A stretch of 64,000 nt of DNA from Cyanobium gracile_A (GTDB taxonomy: Bacteria; Cyanobacteriota; Cyanobacteriia; PCC-6307; Cyanobiaceae): positions 1 to 64,000 of the forward strand of contig NZ_JAYGHY010000001.1 in the NCBI RefSeq assembly GCF_034931305.1, read 5' to 3'. Every line of letters begins with the position of its first letter. The stretch's first letter is position 1. A program made the position numbers and the translations under genes. The notes below the pieces were generated by a model. The model did no database searches and was not told the origin of the DNA. It saw only the letters and a program-made list of their open reading frames with translations. Shown here in pieces: positions 56,314 through 64,000 of the stretch.

Positions 56314-57191
56314 TCGTCGCCGGTGTGGCAGGCCTGCTGGTGGGCGGTGTCGTTCTGCATCAGCGCCTTCAGCCCGCCAAGGCCCCGGTTGCCGCCGTGG
56401 CCCGGCCGCCCGCCCCGGTGGAGGCCGTGGCGGCCCTGGGCCAGCTGGAACCTGACGGCGATGTCCGCGTCCTGGCGGCGCCGATCACCGGCATCGGCGG
56501 CAGCCCCCGCATCACCGAACTGCTGGTGGCCGAGGGCGACCGGGTGCGGGCCGGCCAGCTTCTCGCCCGCTTCGACAATCAGCCGCTGCAGCGGGCGGAA
56601 CTCGAGCTCATCCGCACCCGGATCGCCAACCTCAGCCGCCGGCTCACGATCCAGACCCGCGACCTGGCGCGTTACCGCAAGCTGGCCAGCGACGGGGCCT
56701 ATTCGGCCGCCGATCTGGACGAGCTCGAGCAACGCACCCTGGAGCTCCAGGGCGCGTTGCAGGAGGCCAGGGCCTCGCTGGTCAAAGCCAGCACGGATCT
56801 GGTCAACACCGAACTGAGGGCACCGATCGATGGCACGGTGCTGCGCATCCAGTCCCGTGTCGGCGAACGGCCCGGTGACAAGGGCATCCTCGAACTGGGG
56901 GCCAGTGACCGCATGGAAGCCTCCGTCGAGGTCTATGAGAGCGATATCGACCGAGTACGCCTTGGCCAGGCCGTGACGCTCACCAGTGAGAACGGTGGTT
57001 TCGACGGCACCCTCAAGGGCACCGTGCGCCGCATCAGCCCCCAGGTGCGCCAGCGGGAGGTGCTCTCCACAGACCCCACCGGAGATGCTGATGCCCGCGT
57101 CGTGGAGGTGCGTGTGCGTCTGGATCCGAGCGATGGGGCCCGGGTCACCTCCCTCACCGGCCTGAAGGTGATCGCCCGCCTGCAGCCATGA
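56163..57191 (+). CDS. devB: DevB-type membrane fusion protein of an ABC exporter
   Basis: HlyD-family periplasmic adaptor of up to 342 residues. A TM helix (LIVAGVAGLLVGGVVLHQ) follows a basic tail. The beta-barrel/lipoyl parts (GQLEPDGDVRVLAAPITG, VAEGDRVRAGQLLARFDNQPLQRAELE) flank a coiled-coil hairpin (RTLELQGALQEARASL). LRAPIDGTVLRIQSRVGERPG is the DevB signature block. It works with DevC, DevA and an outer-membrane channel; the substrate is a lipid or glycolipid in heterocystous species, unknown here. ATG 56163 lies inside pcyA; GTG 56247 with GAGAAGG upstream would still overlap. Confidence 0.87.
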   Translation: MARAVEVLQATETKRQDPEGSGEGVQPPVGGSLHRRPPLRRPTGPWRNGLIVAGVAGLLVGGVVLHQRLQPAKAPVAAVARPPAPVEAVAALGQLEPDGDVRVLAAPITGIGGSPRITELLVAEGDRVRAGQLLARFDNQPLQRAELELIRTRIANLSRRLTIQTRDLARYRKLASDGAYSAADLDELEQRTLELQGALQEARASLVKASTDLVNTELRAPIDGTVLRIQSRVGERPGDKGILELGASDRMEASVEVYESDIDRVRLGQAVTLTSENGGFDGTLKGTVRRISPQVRQREVLSTDPTGDADARVVEVRVRLDPSDGARVTSLTGLKVIARLQP

Positions 57192-58354
57192 CGCTCTGGC
57201 AGGGACGCCGGATTCCCCTGGCCTGGCTGCTGCTCACCCGCCAGCCGATGCGGCTGGCCGTGGCCCTGGCGGGGATCACCTTCGCCGGGATCCTGATGTT
57301 CATGCAGCTGGGCTTCCGGGATGCCCTGTTCGACTCCAGCATCACGGTGCACAAGCTGTTCGACACCGATCTGGTGCTGCTCAGCCCGCGCACCAAGAGT
57401 TCGATCAGCATGACCGGCTTTCCCCAGCGACGGCTGGTGCAGGCCATGGCCGATCCGGACGTGACCGGCACCACGCCGGTGCACTGGAACCTGCTGCTGT
57501 GGCGCAACCCCAAGACCAAAGGCACCCGCTCGATCCTGGCCCTGGGCTTCGAGCCCCGCGACCCCCTGTTCATCGATCCGGCCGTCACCGCCCTGGCGCC
57601 TCGCCTCACCCAGAAGGGCCGGGTGCTCTTCGACGACCAGTCCCGCGATGAGTTCGGACCGGTGGCGACCTGGTTCCGCCAGGGGCGCACCGTGGAGAGC
57701 GAAGTGGCCGGCAAACGGTTGCGGGTGGCCGGCCTGTTCAGCGCCGGCGCCTCCTTCGGTGCCGACGGCAACATCCTCACCAGCCGGGAAACCTTCCTCA
57801 GCCTGTTGCCCAACACCCCCCCCGGCAGCATCGAACTGGGGCTGATCCGTCTGCGTCCCGGGGCCGATCCCGCCCGGGTGGTGGAACGCCTGCGGGCCCT
57901 GCTGCCGGAGGACGTCAGCGTCCTCACCAAGCAGGGCTTCCTTGATCTGGAGATGGACTACTGGCGCAGCAGCACCGCCATCGGGTTCATCTTCACCCTG
58001 GGGGCCGCCATGGGCTTCGTTGTGGGGTGCGTGATCGTCTATCAGATCCTCTATTCCGATGTCAGCGACCACCTGCCGGAGTACGCCACCCTCATGGCCA
58101 TGGGCTACAGCCTGCTCACCCTCCTTGGCGTGGTGGCGCGGGAGGGGCTGCTGCTGGCGATCTTTGGCTACCTGCCCGCCTACGCCGCCGGCCAGGTGCT
58201 GTACGCCGTCATCCATGCCGCCACCAAGCTGCCGGTGGCCATGGCCGCCGATCGGGCCATCACCGTGTTCCTGATGATCCTGGTGATGTGCATGGGCTCG
58301 GCGGCGATGGCGATGCGCAAGCTGGGCGACGCCGATCCGGCGGACATCTTCTGA
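57188..58354 (+). CDS. devC: DevC-type ABC exporter permease
   Basis: A 388-residue FtsX/MacB-like permease with four TM helices: one near the N-terminus (RLAVALAGITFAGILMFMQLGF) and three at the C-terminus (FIFTLGAAMGFVVGCVIVYQIL, a second near LGVVAREGLLLAIFGYLPAY, and ITVFLMILVMCMGSAAMAM), with a large periplasmic domain between. RKLGDADPADIF is the usual DevC C-terminus. Starts within the devB stop (ATGA). Confidence 0.92.
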   Translation: MTLWQGRRIPLAWLLLTRQPMRLAVALAGITFAGILMFMQLGFRDALFDSSITVHKLFDTDLVLLSPRTKSSISMTGFPQRRLVQAMADPDVTGTTPVHWNLLLWRNPKTKGTRSILALGFEPRDPLFIDPAVTALAPRLTQKGRVLFDDQSRDEFGPVATWFRQGRTVESEVAGKRLRVAGLFSAGASFGADGNILTSRETFLSLLPNTPPGSIELGLIRLRPGADPARVVERLRALLPEDVSVLTKQGFLDLEMDYWRSSTAIGFIFTLGAAMGFVVGCVIVYQILYSDVSDHLPEYATLMAMGYSLLTLLGVVAREGLLLAIFGYLPAYAAGQVLYAVIHAATKLPVAMAADRAITVFLMILVMCMGSAAMAMRKLGDADPADIF

Positions 58355-58376
58355 GCCGATGATTCTGAGCCGATGA
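58349..58376 (+). repeat. 14-bp perfect tandem duplication across devC stop and devA start
   Basis: TTCTGAGCCGATGA occurs twice head to tail (58349-58362, 58363-58376). The duplication copied the devC stop and the devA ATG. It leaves an extra ATG at 58359 that opens a five-codon frame (MILSR) whose stop overlaps the real devA ATG at 58373 as ATGA. Confidence 0.9.
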
Positions 58377-59116
58377 CCACCCTCCTCCCCGGTTCCGCCC
58401 CCCCCACCGCCAGCACGGGCGAAGGACCCGCCACGGTGTCAGTGCGGGGACTCAGCCATTGGTATGGCACCGGCTCCATGGAGCGCCAGGTGCTGCAGGG
58501 CATCGACCTGGAGATCCACCCCGGGGAGGTGGTGCTGCTGACCGGGCCCTCCGGCTGCGGCAAGACCACCCTGCTGACGCTGGTGGGGGCCCTGCGCCAG
58601 GTGATGGAGGGATCGGTGCGGGTGCTGGGCTGCGAGCTGAAGGGCTCCAGCCGCCACGAGCGCCAGCTGTTGCGCCGCAGCGTTGGCATGATATTTCAGG
58701 GCCACAACCTGCTGCGCTGCCTCACCGCGGAGCAGAACGTGCAGATGGGGGCCGACCTGTTGCCGGATCTGGGCTACCGCGCCCGCCGCGACCTCTCCCG
58801 CGAATGGCTGCGGGCCGTAGGGCTGTCCGACCACCTCGGCAAGCTCCCCCACGACCTCTCCGGCGGCCAGAAGCAGCGGGTGGCGATCGCCCGGGCCCTG
58901 GCCGCCCATCCCCGCCTGCTGCTGGCCGACGAACCCACCGCCGCCCTCGACAGCCGCACCGGCCGCGAGGTGGTGGATCTGCTCAAGCGGCTGGCGCGGG
59001 ATGAGGGCTGCGGGGTGCTGATGGTGACCCACGACCCGCGCATCCTGGATGTGGCCGATCGCCTGGTGCGGATGGAGGATGGCCGGCTCTGGGCCAGTGA
59101 GGTGACCGTCGGTTGA
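58373..59116 (+). CDS. devA: DevA-type ABC exporter ATPase
   Basis: A 247-residue ATPase. Walker A is GPSGCGKTTLL, the Q-loop region is GMIFQGHNLLRCLTAEQNV, the signature LSGGQKQRVAIARAL, Walker B LLLADEPTAALD, and the switch His is in MVTHDPRI. It powers the DevBC exporter. Start at MTTLLPGSAP (58373). The gap after devC is short and carries the 14-base tandem duplication. Confidence 0.95.
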   Translation: MTTLLPGSAPPTASTGEGPATVSVRGLSHWYGTGSMERQVLQGIDLEIHPGEVVLLTGPSGCGKTTLLTLVGALRQVMEGSVRVLGCELKGSSRHERQLLRRSVGMIFQGHNLLRCLTAEQNVQMGADLLPDLGYRARRDLSREWLRAVGLSDHLGKLPHDLSGGQKQRVAIARALAAHPRLLLADEPTAALDSRTGREVVDLLKRLARDEGCGVLMVTHDPRILDVADRLVRMEDGRLWASEVTVG

Positions 59117-59131
59117 TCCAGGTCCGTTGAG

Positions 59132-59137
59132 TAGGGT
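59132..59137 (+). promoter_or_regulatory. TAGGGT -10-like hexamer
   Basis: 35 bases upstream of the 51-residue basic protein gene. Matches the recurrent TAGGNT hexamer; the gene also has its own terminator, which supports a separate transcript. Confidence 0.35.
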
Positions 59138-59172
59138 GGAACCTCACAGTCTTTTCGAAGCGCCGAAGCCCT

Positions 59173-59328
59173 ATGTCGAAACGCAGGAACCTGAAGAAGG
59201 AAAAGCAGGAACGCAATCGGGCCTACGCCCGCAAGTTCAAGAAGCGCAAGCTGCGTAACGACGGTCGCGGTGAAGGGGCCGGCAACGGCGTGACCGGCAC
59301 GGCCAACAACGGTGGCGCCGCGGACTGA
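59173..59328 (+). CDS. 51-residue highly basic protein
   Basis: Starts MSKRRNLKKEKQERNRAYAR, continues with KFKKRKLRNDGRG, and ends in a Gly/Asn/Ala-rich tail (TGTANNGGAAD). The first 30 residues are about half Lys/Arg and form an amphipathic helix, typical of small RNA- or ribosome-binding proteins. Similar short proteins occur in related picocyanobacteria as far as I recall. It has its own -10-like hexamer and an ideal terminator, so it is probably a stand-alone transcript. Confidence 0.75.
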   Translation: MSKRRNLKKEKQERNRAYARKFKKRKLRNDGRGEGAGNGVTGTANNGGAAD

Positions 59329-59355
59329 TCGCGCCTGACCGGTCATGGCGGCACC

Positions 59356-59385
59356 GGGGGGATTCGATCGGGATCCCCCCTTTTT
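59356..59385 (+). terminator. rho-independent terminator
   Basis: Perfect 8-bp stem GGGGGGAT (59356-59363) and ATCCCCCC (59373-59380) with a 9-base loop, followed directly by five T. It ends the transcript of the 51-residue protein and insulates the downstream glycosyltransferase gene. Confidence 0.9.
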
Positions 59386-59447
59386 CATGGCCAGCCTCTC
59401 CGATCTCACCCCCCACTGCTTGCGGCCCTGCCACGCCCCGGACCCCG

Positions 59448-60386
59448 ATGTTCATCAGCGTCGTCATCCCCACCTACAACCGGCTGCCGATCCTGCGCCA
59501 GTGCCTGCAGGCCCTGGAGCGGCAGGAGACCGGCGGTGCCCTGCAGGCCTATGAGGTGGTGCTGGTGGATGACGGCTCCACCGATGACACGGTGCGCTGG
59601 CTGGATGCCCATGCCACCGCCTTCCCCCACCTGCGCCTGATCCGCCAGGACCACGGCGGCCCCGCCGAAGGCCGCAACCGGGGGGTGGACGAGGCCCGGG
59701 GCGACGTGATCGTCTTCATCGACAGTGATCTGGTGGTGACGGAGCGCTTTCTGCTGCACCACGCCACGGCCCTGCAGCGCGCCTGGAGCGAGAGCGGCGA
59801 CCGGCTCTGCTTCACCTACGGCGCGGTGATCAACACCCACAATTTCGAGGCGCCCACGGCGGAGCCCCACAAGCTCAGCGATCTTTCCTGGGCCTATTTC
59901 GCCACCGGCAACGTGGCGATCGATCGTCGGGTGCTGGAGCAGTCGGGACTGTTCGACACCGGCTTCCGCCTTTACGGCTGGGAGGACCTCGAGCTGGGGG
60001 AACGGCTGCGCCGCATGGGTGTGCGGCTGGTGCGCTGCCCCGAAGCCGTGGGCTACCACTGGCATCCGCCCCTGAGCCTGGAGCAGATCCCGGACCTGGT
60101 GCGGGTGGAGCGGGAACGGGCCCGCATGGGGCTGGTGTTCTACCGCAAGCACCCCACCTGGCGCGTGCGATTCATCATCCAGTACACCTGGCTGCACCTG
60201 GCGTTGTGGGAGCTGCTCACCCTGGGCGGCCTGATCAATGAACGCAGCCTGCGGCCCCTGCTGCGCTGGCTGATCCGCCATGGCAAGGCGGGTCTGGCGA
60301 TGGAGTTGCTGCGGCTTCCCCTCAACCGTTTCGGCGTGCGGGCCCTCCATGCCGAAGCCCGCCAGCAGGGCCATTTGGTAGGTTGA
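59448..60386 (+). CDS. glycosyltransferase family 2
   Basis: A 312-residue GT-A enzyme outside the glycan island. SVVIPTYNRLPILRQCL and VLVDDGSTDDTVRWL form the nucleotide-sugar half. HGGPAEGRNRGVDEARGDVIVFIDSDL carries the DxD (DSD). GNVAIDRRVL and GFRLYGWEDLELGERL (ED) complete the core. The C-terminal ~90 residues are amphipathic, suggesting membrane contact. Probably cell-envelope glycan synthesis; specificity unknown. Confidence 0.88.
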   Translation: MFISVVIPTYNRLPILRQCLQALERQETGGALQAYEVVLVDDGSTDDTVRWLDAHATAFPHLRLIRQDHGGPAEGRNRGVDEARGDVIVFIDSDLVVTERFLLHHATALQRAWSESGDRLCFTYGAVINTHNFEAPTAEPHKLSDLSWAYFATGNVAIDRRVLEQSGLFDTGFRLYGWEDLELGERLRRMGVRLVRCPEAVGYHWHPPLSLEQIPDLVRVERERARMGLVFYRKHPTWRVRFIIQYTWLHLALWELLTLGGLINERSLRPLLRWLIRHGKAGLAMELLRLPLNRFGVRALHAEARQQGHLVG

Positions 60387-60416
60387 ACGGGTTATCCCAA
60401 CACCGCACACCTGCAT

Positions 60417-60482
60417 GTTTCGGGTGATCCGCTGCCTTTCCTATGGCGCGGCATCCCTGGCAGGTGGAGGCCAACCCGAAAC
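60417..60482 (+). promoter_or_regulatory. nested inverted repeat in the rpsB leader
   Basis: Outer arms GTTTCGGGT (60417-60425) and ACCCGAAAC (60474-60482) are perfect complements. Inner arms CTGCC (60432-60436) and GGCAG (60459-60463) lie within. The structure ends 15 bases before the rpsB ATG, where a ribosome must bind, so it may be the site of feedback by ribosomal protein S2. Confidence 0.5.
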
Positions 60483-60497
60483 CCCCCCACACCCAAC

Positions 60498-61214
60498 ATG
60501 GCTGTCGTCACTCTCTCCGAGATGATGGAGGCTGGTGCCCACTTCGGACACCAGACCCGTCGCTGGAATCCCAAGATGTCGCGCTACATCTATTGCGCGC
60601 GCAACGGAGTCCACATCATTGATCTCGTGCAGACCGCCGTCTGCATGAACAACGCCTACAAATGGACCCGCAGCGCCGCCCGCAGCGGCAAGCGCTTCCT
60701 GTTCGTCGGCACCAAGAAACAGGCCTCCGAGGTGATCGCCCAGGAAGCCGCCCGCTGCGGCGCCTCCTATGTCAACCAACGCTGGCTGGGCGGCATGCTC
60801 ACCAACTGGAGCACGATGCGCGCCCGCATCGACCGGCTCAAGGATCTGGAGCGCATGGAGTCGTCCGGGGCCATCGCCATGCGGCCCAAGAAGGAAGCCG
60901 CCGTCCTGCGCCGTGAACTGGACCGCCTGCAGAAATATCTCGGTGGCCTGAAGAACATGCGCCGCCTGCCCGATGTGGTGGTGCTGGTGGATCAGCGCCG
61001 TGAAACCAACGCCGTGCTCGAGTGCCGCAAGCTCGACATCCCGCTCGTGTCGATGCTCGACACCAACTGCGATCCGGATCTCTGCGACGTCCCCATTCCC
61101 TGCAATGACGACGCCGTGCGCTCCGTGCAGCTGGTGCTGGGCCGCCTCGCGGATGCCATCAATGAAGGCCGCCATGGAGCCCAGGATCAGCGCAGCGGCG
61201 ACGACGACGCCTGA
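60498..61214 (+). CDS. rpsB: 30S ribosomal protein S2
   Basis: A 238-residue small-subunit protein. MEAGAHFGHQTRRWNPKM, IIDLVQTA, FVGTKKQASEVI, YVNQRWLGGMLTNWSTM, and LVSMLDTNCDPDLCDVPIPCNDDAVRSVQL are all canonical. No Shine-Dalgarno is visible; instead the leader carries a hairpin. Forms the conserved rpsB-tsf pair, 39 bases apart. Confidence 0.98.
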   Translation: MAVVTLSEMMEAGAHFGHQTRRWNPKMSRYIYCARNGVHIIDLVQTAVCMNNAYKWTRSAARSGKRFLFVGTKKQASEVIAQEAARCGASYVNQRWLGGMLTNWSTMRARIDRLKDLERMESSGAIAMRPKKEAAVLRRELDRLQKYLGGLKNMRRLPDVVVLVDQRRETNAVLECRKLDIPLVSMLDTNCDPDLCDVPIPCNDDAVRSVQLVLGRLADAINEGRHGAQDQRSGDDDA

Positions 61215-61253
61215 GCCCCTCTCTCCCTCCCGACCTCCCTCCAACCCCACCCA

Positions 61254-61913
61254 ATGGCTGAGATCACAGCGAAGCTCGTCAAGGAACTGCGCGACAAGAC
61301 CGGCGCGGGCATGATGGACTGCAAGAAGGCCCTCACCGAATCCGGTGGGGATGCCACCAAAGCGGCCGAATGGCTGCGCCAGAAGGGCATCGCCACCGCC
61401 GAGAAGAAGGCCGGCCGCACAGCGGCTGAAGGGGCCGTCGGCAGCTACATCCACACCGGCGCCCGCGTTGGTGTGCTGGTGGAGGTCAACTGCGAAACCG
61501 ATTTCGTGGCCCGCGGTGAGCTCTTCCAGGAGCTCGTGCGCAACGTGGCGATGCAGATTGCCGCCTGCCCCAACGTGGAATACGTCACCACCGACGACAT
61601 TCCCCCTGAAGTGGCGGAGCGCGAGAAGTCCATCGAGATGGGTCGCGACGATCTCGCCGGCAAGAAGGAGGAGATGAAGGTCAAGATCGTGGCCGGGCGC
61701 ATCGGCAAACGCCTCAAGGAACTGGCCCTGATGGACCAGCCCTTCATCCGCGACAACACCCAGACGGTGGGTGAGATGGTCAAGTCGGCCGCCGGCAAGA
61801 CCGGCGAGAACATCCGGGTGCGCCGCTTCACCCGCTACACCCTCGGCGAGGGGATCGAGGTGGAGCAGTCCGACTTCGCAGCGGAAGTGGCGGCGATGGC
61901 CAAGGCGGCCTGA
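61254..61913 (+). CDS. tsf: translation elongation factor Ts
   Basis: A 219-residue guanine-nucleotide exchange factor for EF-Tu. The N-terminal UBA-like part (ITAKLVKELRDKTGAGMMDCKKAL) and the TDFVAR exchange motif (VNCETDFVARGELF) are clear. The second core domain is truncated relative to E. coli, as in other cyanobacteria and chloroplasts (ending RRFTRYTLGEGIEVEQSDFAAEV). Confidence 0.97.
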   Translation: MAEITAKLVKELRDKTGAGMMDCKKALTESGGDATKAAEWLRQKGIATAEKKAGRTAAEGAVGSYIHTGARVGVLVEVNCETDFVARGELFQELVRNVAMQIAACPNVEYVTTDDIPPEVAEREKSIEMGRDDLAGKKEEMKVKIVAGRIGKRLKELALMDQPFIRDNTQTVGEMVKSAAGKTGENIRVRRFTRYTLGEGIEVEQSDFAAEVAAMAKAA

Positions 61914-61923
61914 GCCGGAGCCG

Positions 61924-63012
61924 TTGAGCGAACCCTCCGACGCGATCGATCTGCCGGGTCAGTTGCAAACCCTGACCCGGCAGCTGACCGCGTCGAACCA
62001 GGAGCTTTATCGCCATGTGGCCCTGTACCTGCAGGTGCTGCGCCAGGTGCTGCCCCAGCGGGTGCAACAGGCCTGCTTCCATCTGGCCACCCAGGTTCAT
62101 CCCCAGCGTTACGCCGAACTCCCCGAGGAGCGCCGTCGCCAGCTCCTCGGCCAGATCAACGAGCTGGTGAGCCGTTGCTCCAGCCTGCTGACGGTGGAGC
62201 AGCTGGTGATCCTCGCCTCCCAGATCTCCCGGGAACATCTGCGGCGGGAGCGCCACGAGCGCCAGCAGCTCCTGGAGGAACTCTCCTGGGATGGCGAATC
62301 CCCCAATCATTCTCCCGAGCCGGAGCCCCTCCCGCCCGGGTCTGTTCAGATCGCCATGGCTCCACCCCTGACCGGGGGCTCGTTCCTGATGGCAGCGCTG
62401 GCCGGTGGCGCTGAAGCTGGCCCCGATGACGCGTCTGCCGATGACGAGGTGGCCGACGAGGACAACGATGGCGACGCCCAGGACCAGAGCGAGGACGAGG
62501 AACTGGACGACGAGGAAGAGCCTGCGTCGCCAGGGGATCGGTCCCTGTGGCAGGCCGGCCGGCTACCGGAGGATCCTGAGCAGGTGCTGCGCTGGATGGA
62601 CGGCATGGAGCTGGCCCTGGGCCGGCGTCTCCGCAACCTGTCCCATGCCATCAACGTGGAGCTCCTGCGAGGCGGTGTCAGCCGCAGCCTGCTGCCGGTG
62701 AGCCTGCTGGATGCGGTTCTCGATGGTCAGCTGGAGACCATGGCCGCCCCGGCCAACCTGATGCGATTGCCCCTTCCCTTCGGCGCCAGCCGTTCCCCCC
62801 AGGCCCACGCGATGGCGGTGCTGCTGCGGCCCGTGGAACTGGAACTGGAGGAACCCCGGCTGCGCACTTGCCGGCGGCGGCTGCAGCAGCATCGCCAGGA
62901 GGTTCGCAGAATGGCCCAGCAGTTCCGTCGCCTGCAACGGCGGTCACGGATCCACCAGGCCGAACAGCTTTGGCTGCAGGACATCCGCCCCCCATCGATT
63001 CCGAGCGACTGA
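61924..63012 (+). CDS. conserved cyanobacterial protein of unknown function
   Basis: About 362 residues. N-terminal helical domain (LPGQLQTLTRQLTASNQELYRHVALYLQVLRQVLP and LLTVEQLVILASQISREHLRRERHERQ). A strongly acidic linker (residues ~160-205, rich in Asp/Glu). A C-terminal helical domain (LALGRRLRNLSHAINVELLRGG and a basic coiled coil RRRLQQHRQEVRRMAQQFRRLQRRS). No known motif recognised. Start is set at TTG 61924 just after tsf; the frame remains open back into tsf (61771). It lies between tsf and recG and is probably co-transcribed with both. Confidence 0.65.
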   Translation: MSEPSDAIDLPGQLQTLTRQLTASNQELYRHVALYLQVLRQVLPQRVQQACFHLATQVHPQRYAELPEERRRQLLGQINELVSRCSSLLTVEQLVILASQISREHLRRERHERQQLLEELSWDGESPNHSPEPEPLPPGSVQIAMAPPLTGGSFLMAALAGGAEAGPDDASADDEVADEDNDGDAQDQSEDEELDDEEEPASPGDRSLWQAGRLPEDPEQVLRWMDGMELALGRRLRNLSHAINVELLRGGVSRSLLPVSLLDAVLDGQLETMAAPANLMRLPLPFGASRSPQAHAMAVLLRPVELELEEPRLRTCRRRLQQHRQEVRRMAQQFRRLQRRSRIHQAEQLWLQDIRPPSIPSD

Positions 63013-63035
63013 CCGGGTCCTCCGCCGGCCAAGGG

Positions 63036-64000
63036 GTGGGCGGGTCCGCCCTTGCGGCTGTCGATGCCTGGTGCACGCCCCTGCAGCTGGCCTGCCGTCT
63101 GGAGGCCGAAGCCGGCTTCGGCGATCTCCAGGGACGGCGCGACCGCTTCAGCCGCTTCGTCAGCACCAGTCTCGCCGCTCCGGTGGCGGGGCTCGAGGCC
63201 GCCGAACGCCAGCAGCTGGCCGCCCTGGCCCGCGACTTCGGTGGCTATGGCGAGCTGGCCCTGGGGAGCCGCCAGGGCCTGGTGCGCAAGCTGCGCCAGG
63301 CCCTGCATGAGCTGCGTTGTCGCCGCCGCGAGGTCTTGCCGGTGGCGCCTCCACGGCTGCGGCTGGGGGCGCCCGCCGCGGCGGAGCGAGCGGGCACCGC
63401 CACCATGGCCCGCCTCACGGCCCAGACTCCCCTGTCGGAGGTGACGGGCATCGGGCCGAAGACCGCCACCCGGCTGGCCGCCCTCGGGCTGCTGGTGGTG
63501 CGTGATCTTGTCCACCACTACCCCCGCGACTACCTCGATTACGCCCATCTGGTGCGGATCGCCGCCCTGGAGCCGGGGCGGACCGCCACCATCGTGGCGA
63601 CGGTGCGCCGCTGCCACGCCTTCGGCAGCCCCCGCAACCCCAATCTGGCGATCCTGGAACTGCATCTCCAGGACGTCACGGGGCGCCTCAAGGTGACGCG
63701 CTTCTTCGCGGGCCGCCGCTTCAGCAGCCCCGGCTGGTTGAAGTCCCAGCAGCGGCTCTACCCGGTGGGGGCCACGGTGGCCGTGAGCGGACTGGTCAAG
63801 GAGAGCCCCTACGGCCCCGGCTTCGCCGATCCCCTGCTGGAGGTGCTGGAGGCCCCCGGGGCGCCGGTGCGCTCGGAGCAGATCGGCCGCTTCGTGCCCG
63901 TCTATGCCCTCACCGAGGGCCTCAATGGCGAGGCCCTCGCCCGGGCCATCGCCGCGGTGCTGCCCTCGGCGATTCGCTGGCCCGATCCGCTGCCGGAACC
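63036..64000 (+). CDS. recG: ATP-dependent DNA helicase RecG, 3' end outside window
   Basis: N-terminal 321 residues of a junction-specific helicase that reverses stalled forks. VDAWCTPLQLACRLEAEAGFGDLQGRR and a helical extension are typical of cyanobacterial/plant RecG. The wedge domain follows: LSEVTGIGPKTATRLAALGLLVVRDLVHHYPRDYLDY, and the OB part with RFFAGRRFSSPGWLK, QQRLYPVGATVAVSG. The helicase motor domains lie beyond the window. GTG 63036 is the first good start after the preceding stop; an earlier start inside the upstream gene is possible because the frame stays open there. Confidence 0.88.
   Translation, partial: MGGSALAAVDAWCTPLQLACRLEAEAGFGDLQGRRDRFSRFVSTSLAAPVAGLEAAERQQLAALARDFGGYGELALGSRQGLVRKLRQALHELRCRRREVLPVAPPRLRLGAPAAAERAGTATMARLTAQTPLSEVTGIGPKTATRLAALGLLVVRDLVHHYPRDYLDYAHLVRIAALEPGRTATIVATVRRCHAFGSPRNPNLAILELHLQDVTGRLKVTRFFAGRRFSSPGWLKSQQRLYPVGATVAVSGLVKESPYGPGFADPLLEVLEAPGAPVRSEQIGRFVPVYALTEGLNGEALARAIAAVLPSAIRWPDPLPE

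Noticed and set aside
1..64000. tRNA, rRNA, CRISPR arrays, transposases, integrases or prophage genes
   Set aside because: None seen on either strand; every gap between genes is below 300 bases and none shows cloverleaf or regularly spaced repeats.

Overview
The window is a piece of a high-G+C unicellular cyanobacterium of the Synechococcus/Cyanobium (alpha-cyanobacterial) type. Evidence: phycobilisome genes (an apcF-type allophycocyanin beta subunit, pcyA), photosystem II assembly factors (psb28, a PAM68-type protein), a GUN4-domain protein, DevBCA-type export genes, and many small cyanobacteria-only families (DUF1816, DUF2721, DUF3082, DUF3148/SipA, DUF6439-like). Genes are tightly packed with 1- or 4-base stop/start overlaps. 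No gap between genes exceeds 300 bases. I see no tRNA, rRNA, CRISPR array, insertion sequence or integrase. Several reading frames that look open for hundreds of codons opposite real genes are products of high G+C and are left out.

Layout. 1-3388: the 3' part of rlmB, a DUF1816 gene and gatA. 3393-13516: a block of two methyltransferases, six glycosyltransferases and one large membrane (GT-C-like) protein, in mixed orientation, evidently a surface-glycan island. It ends in a copy of the last 127 bases of gatA, so the island is bracketed by a perfect direct repeat 10,342 bases apart. 13731-15317: three small accessory genes. 15336-25302: replication and core genes (dnaE, rpsO, ruvA, dnaG) with transporters. 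25376-30733: two cyclic-di-GMP-type proteins flanking a umuDC operon that has a perfect cyanobacterial LexA-box match. Its UmuD starts after the position where other UmuD proteins are self-cleaved.

30748-38027: DUF2721, yraN, rsmA-ispE-DUF3082, pdhB-secD-secF. 38056-40504 (minus strand): psb28 with two AI-2E-family permeases. 40630-44469: GUN4, an RsbW-like ATPase, a glutamine-synthetase-like protein that has lost nearly all metal-binding and catalytic residues, and apcF. 44531-52598: an aminotransferase, tadA, a PLP decarboxylase, and a minus-strand operon bioY-lspA-FHA/PBP-GTPase. 52681-59328: a SipA-like gene, an M16 peptidase pair, pcyA-devBCA with a long pcyA/devB overlap, and a 51-residue basic protein with a strong terminator. 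59448-64000: a glycosyltransferase, rpsB-tsf behind a hairpin leader, an unknown protein, and the start of recG.

The points most worth following up are the gatA-end repeat bracketing the glycan island, the glutamine synthetase pseudoenzyme, the armless UmuD with its LexA box, and the rpsB leader hairpin. All functions are assigned from sequence recognition alone; no database search was run.
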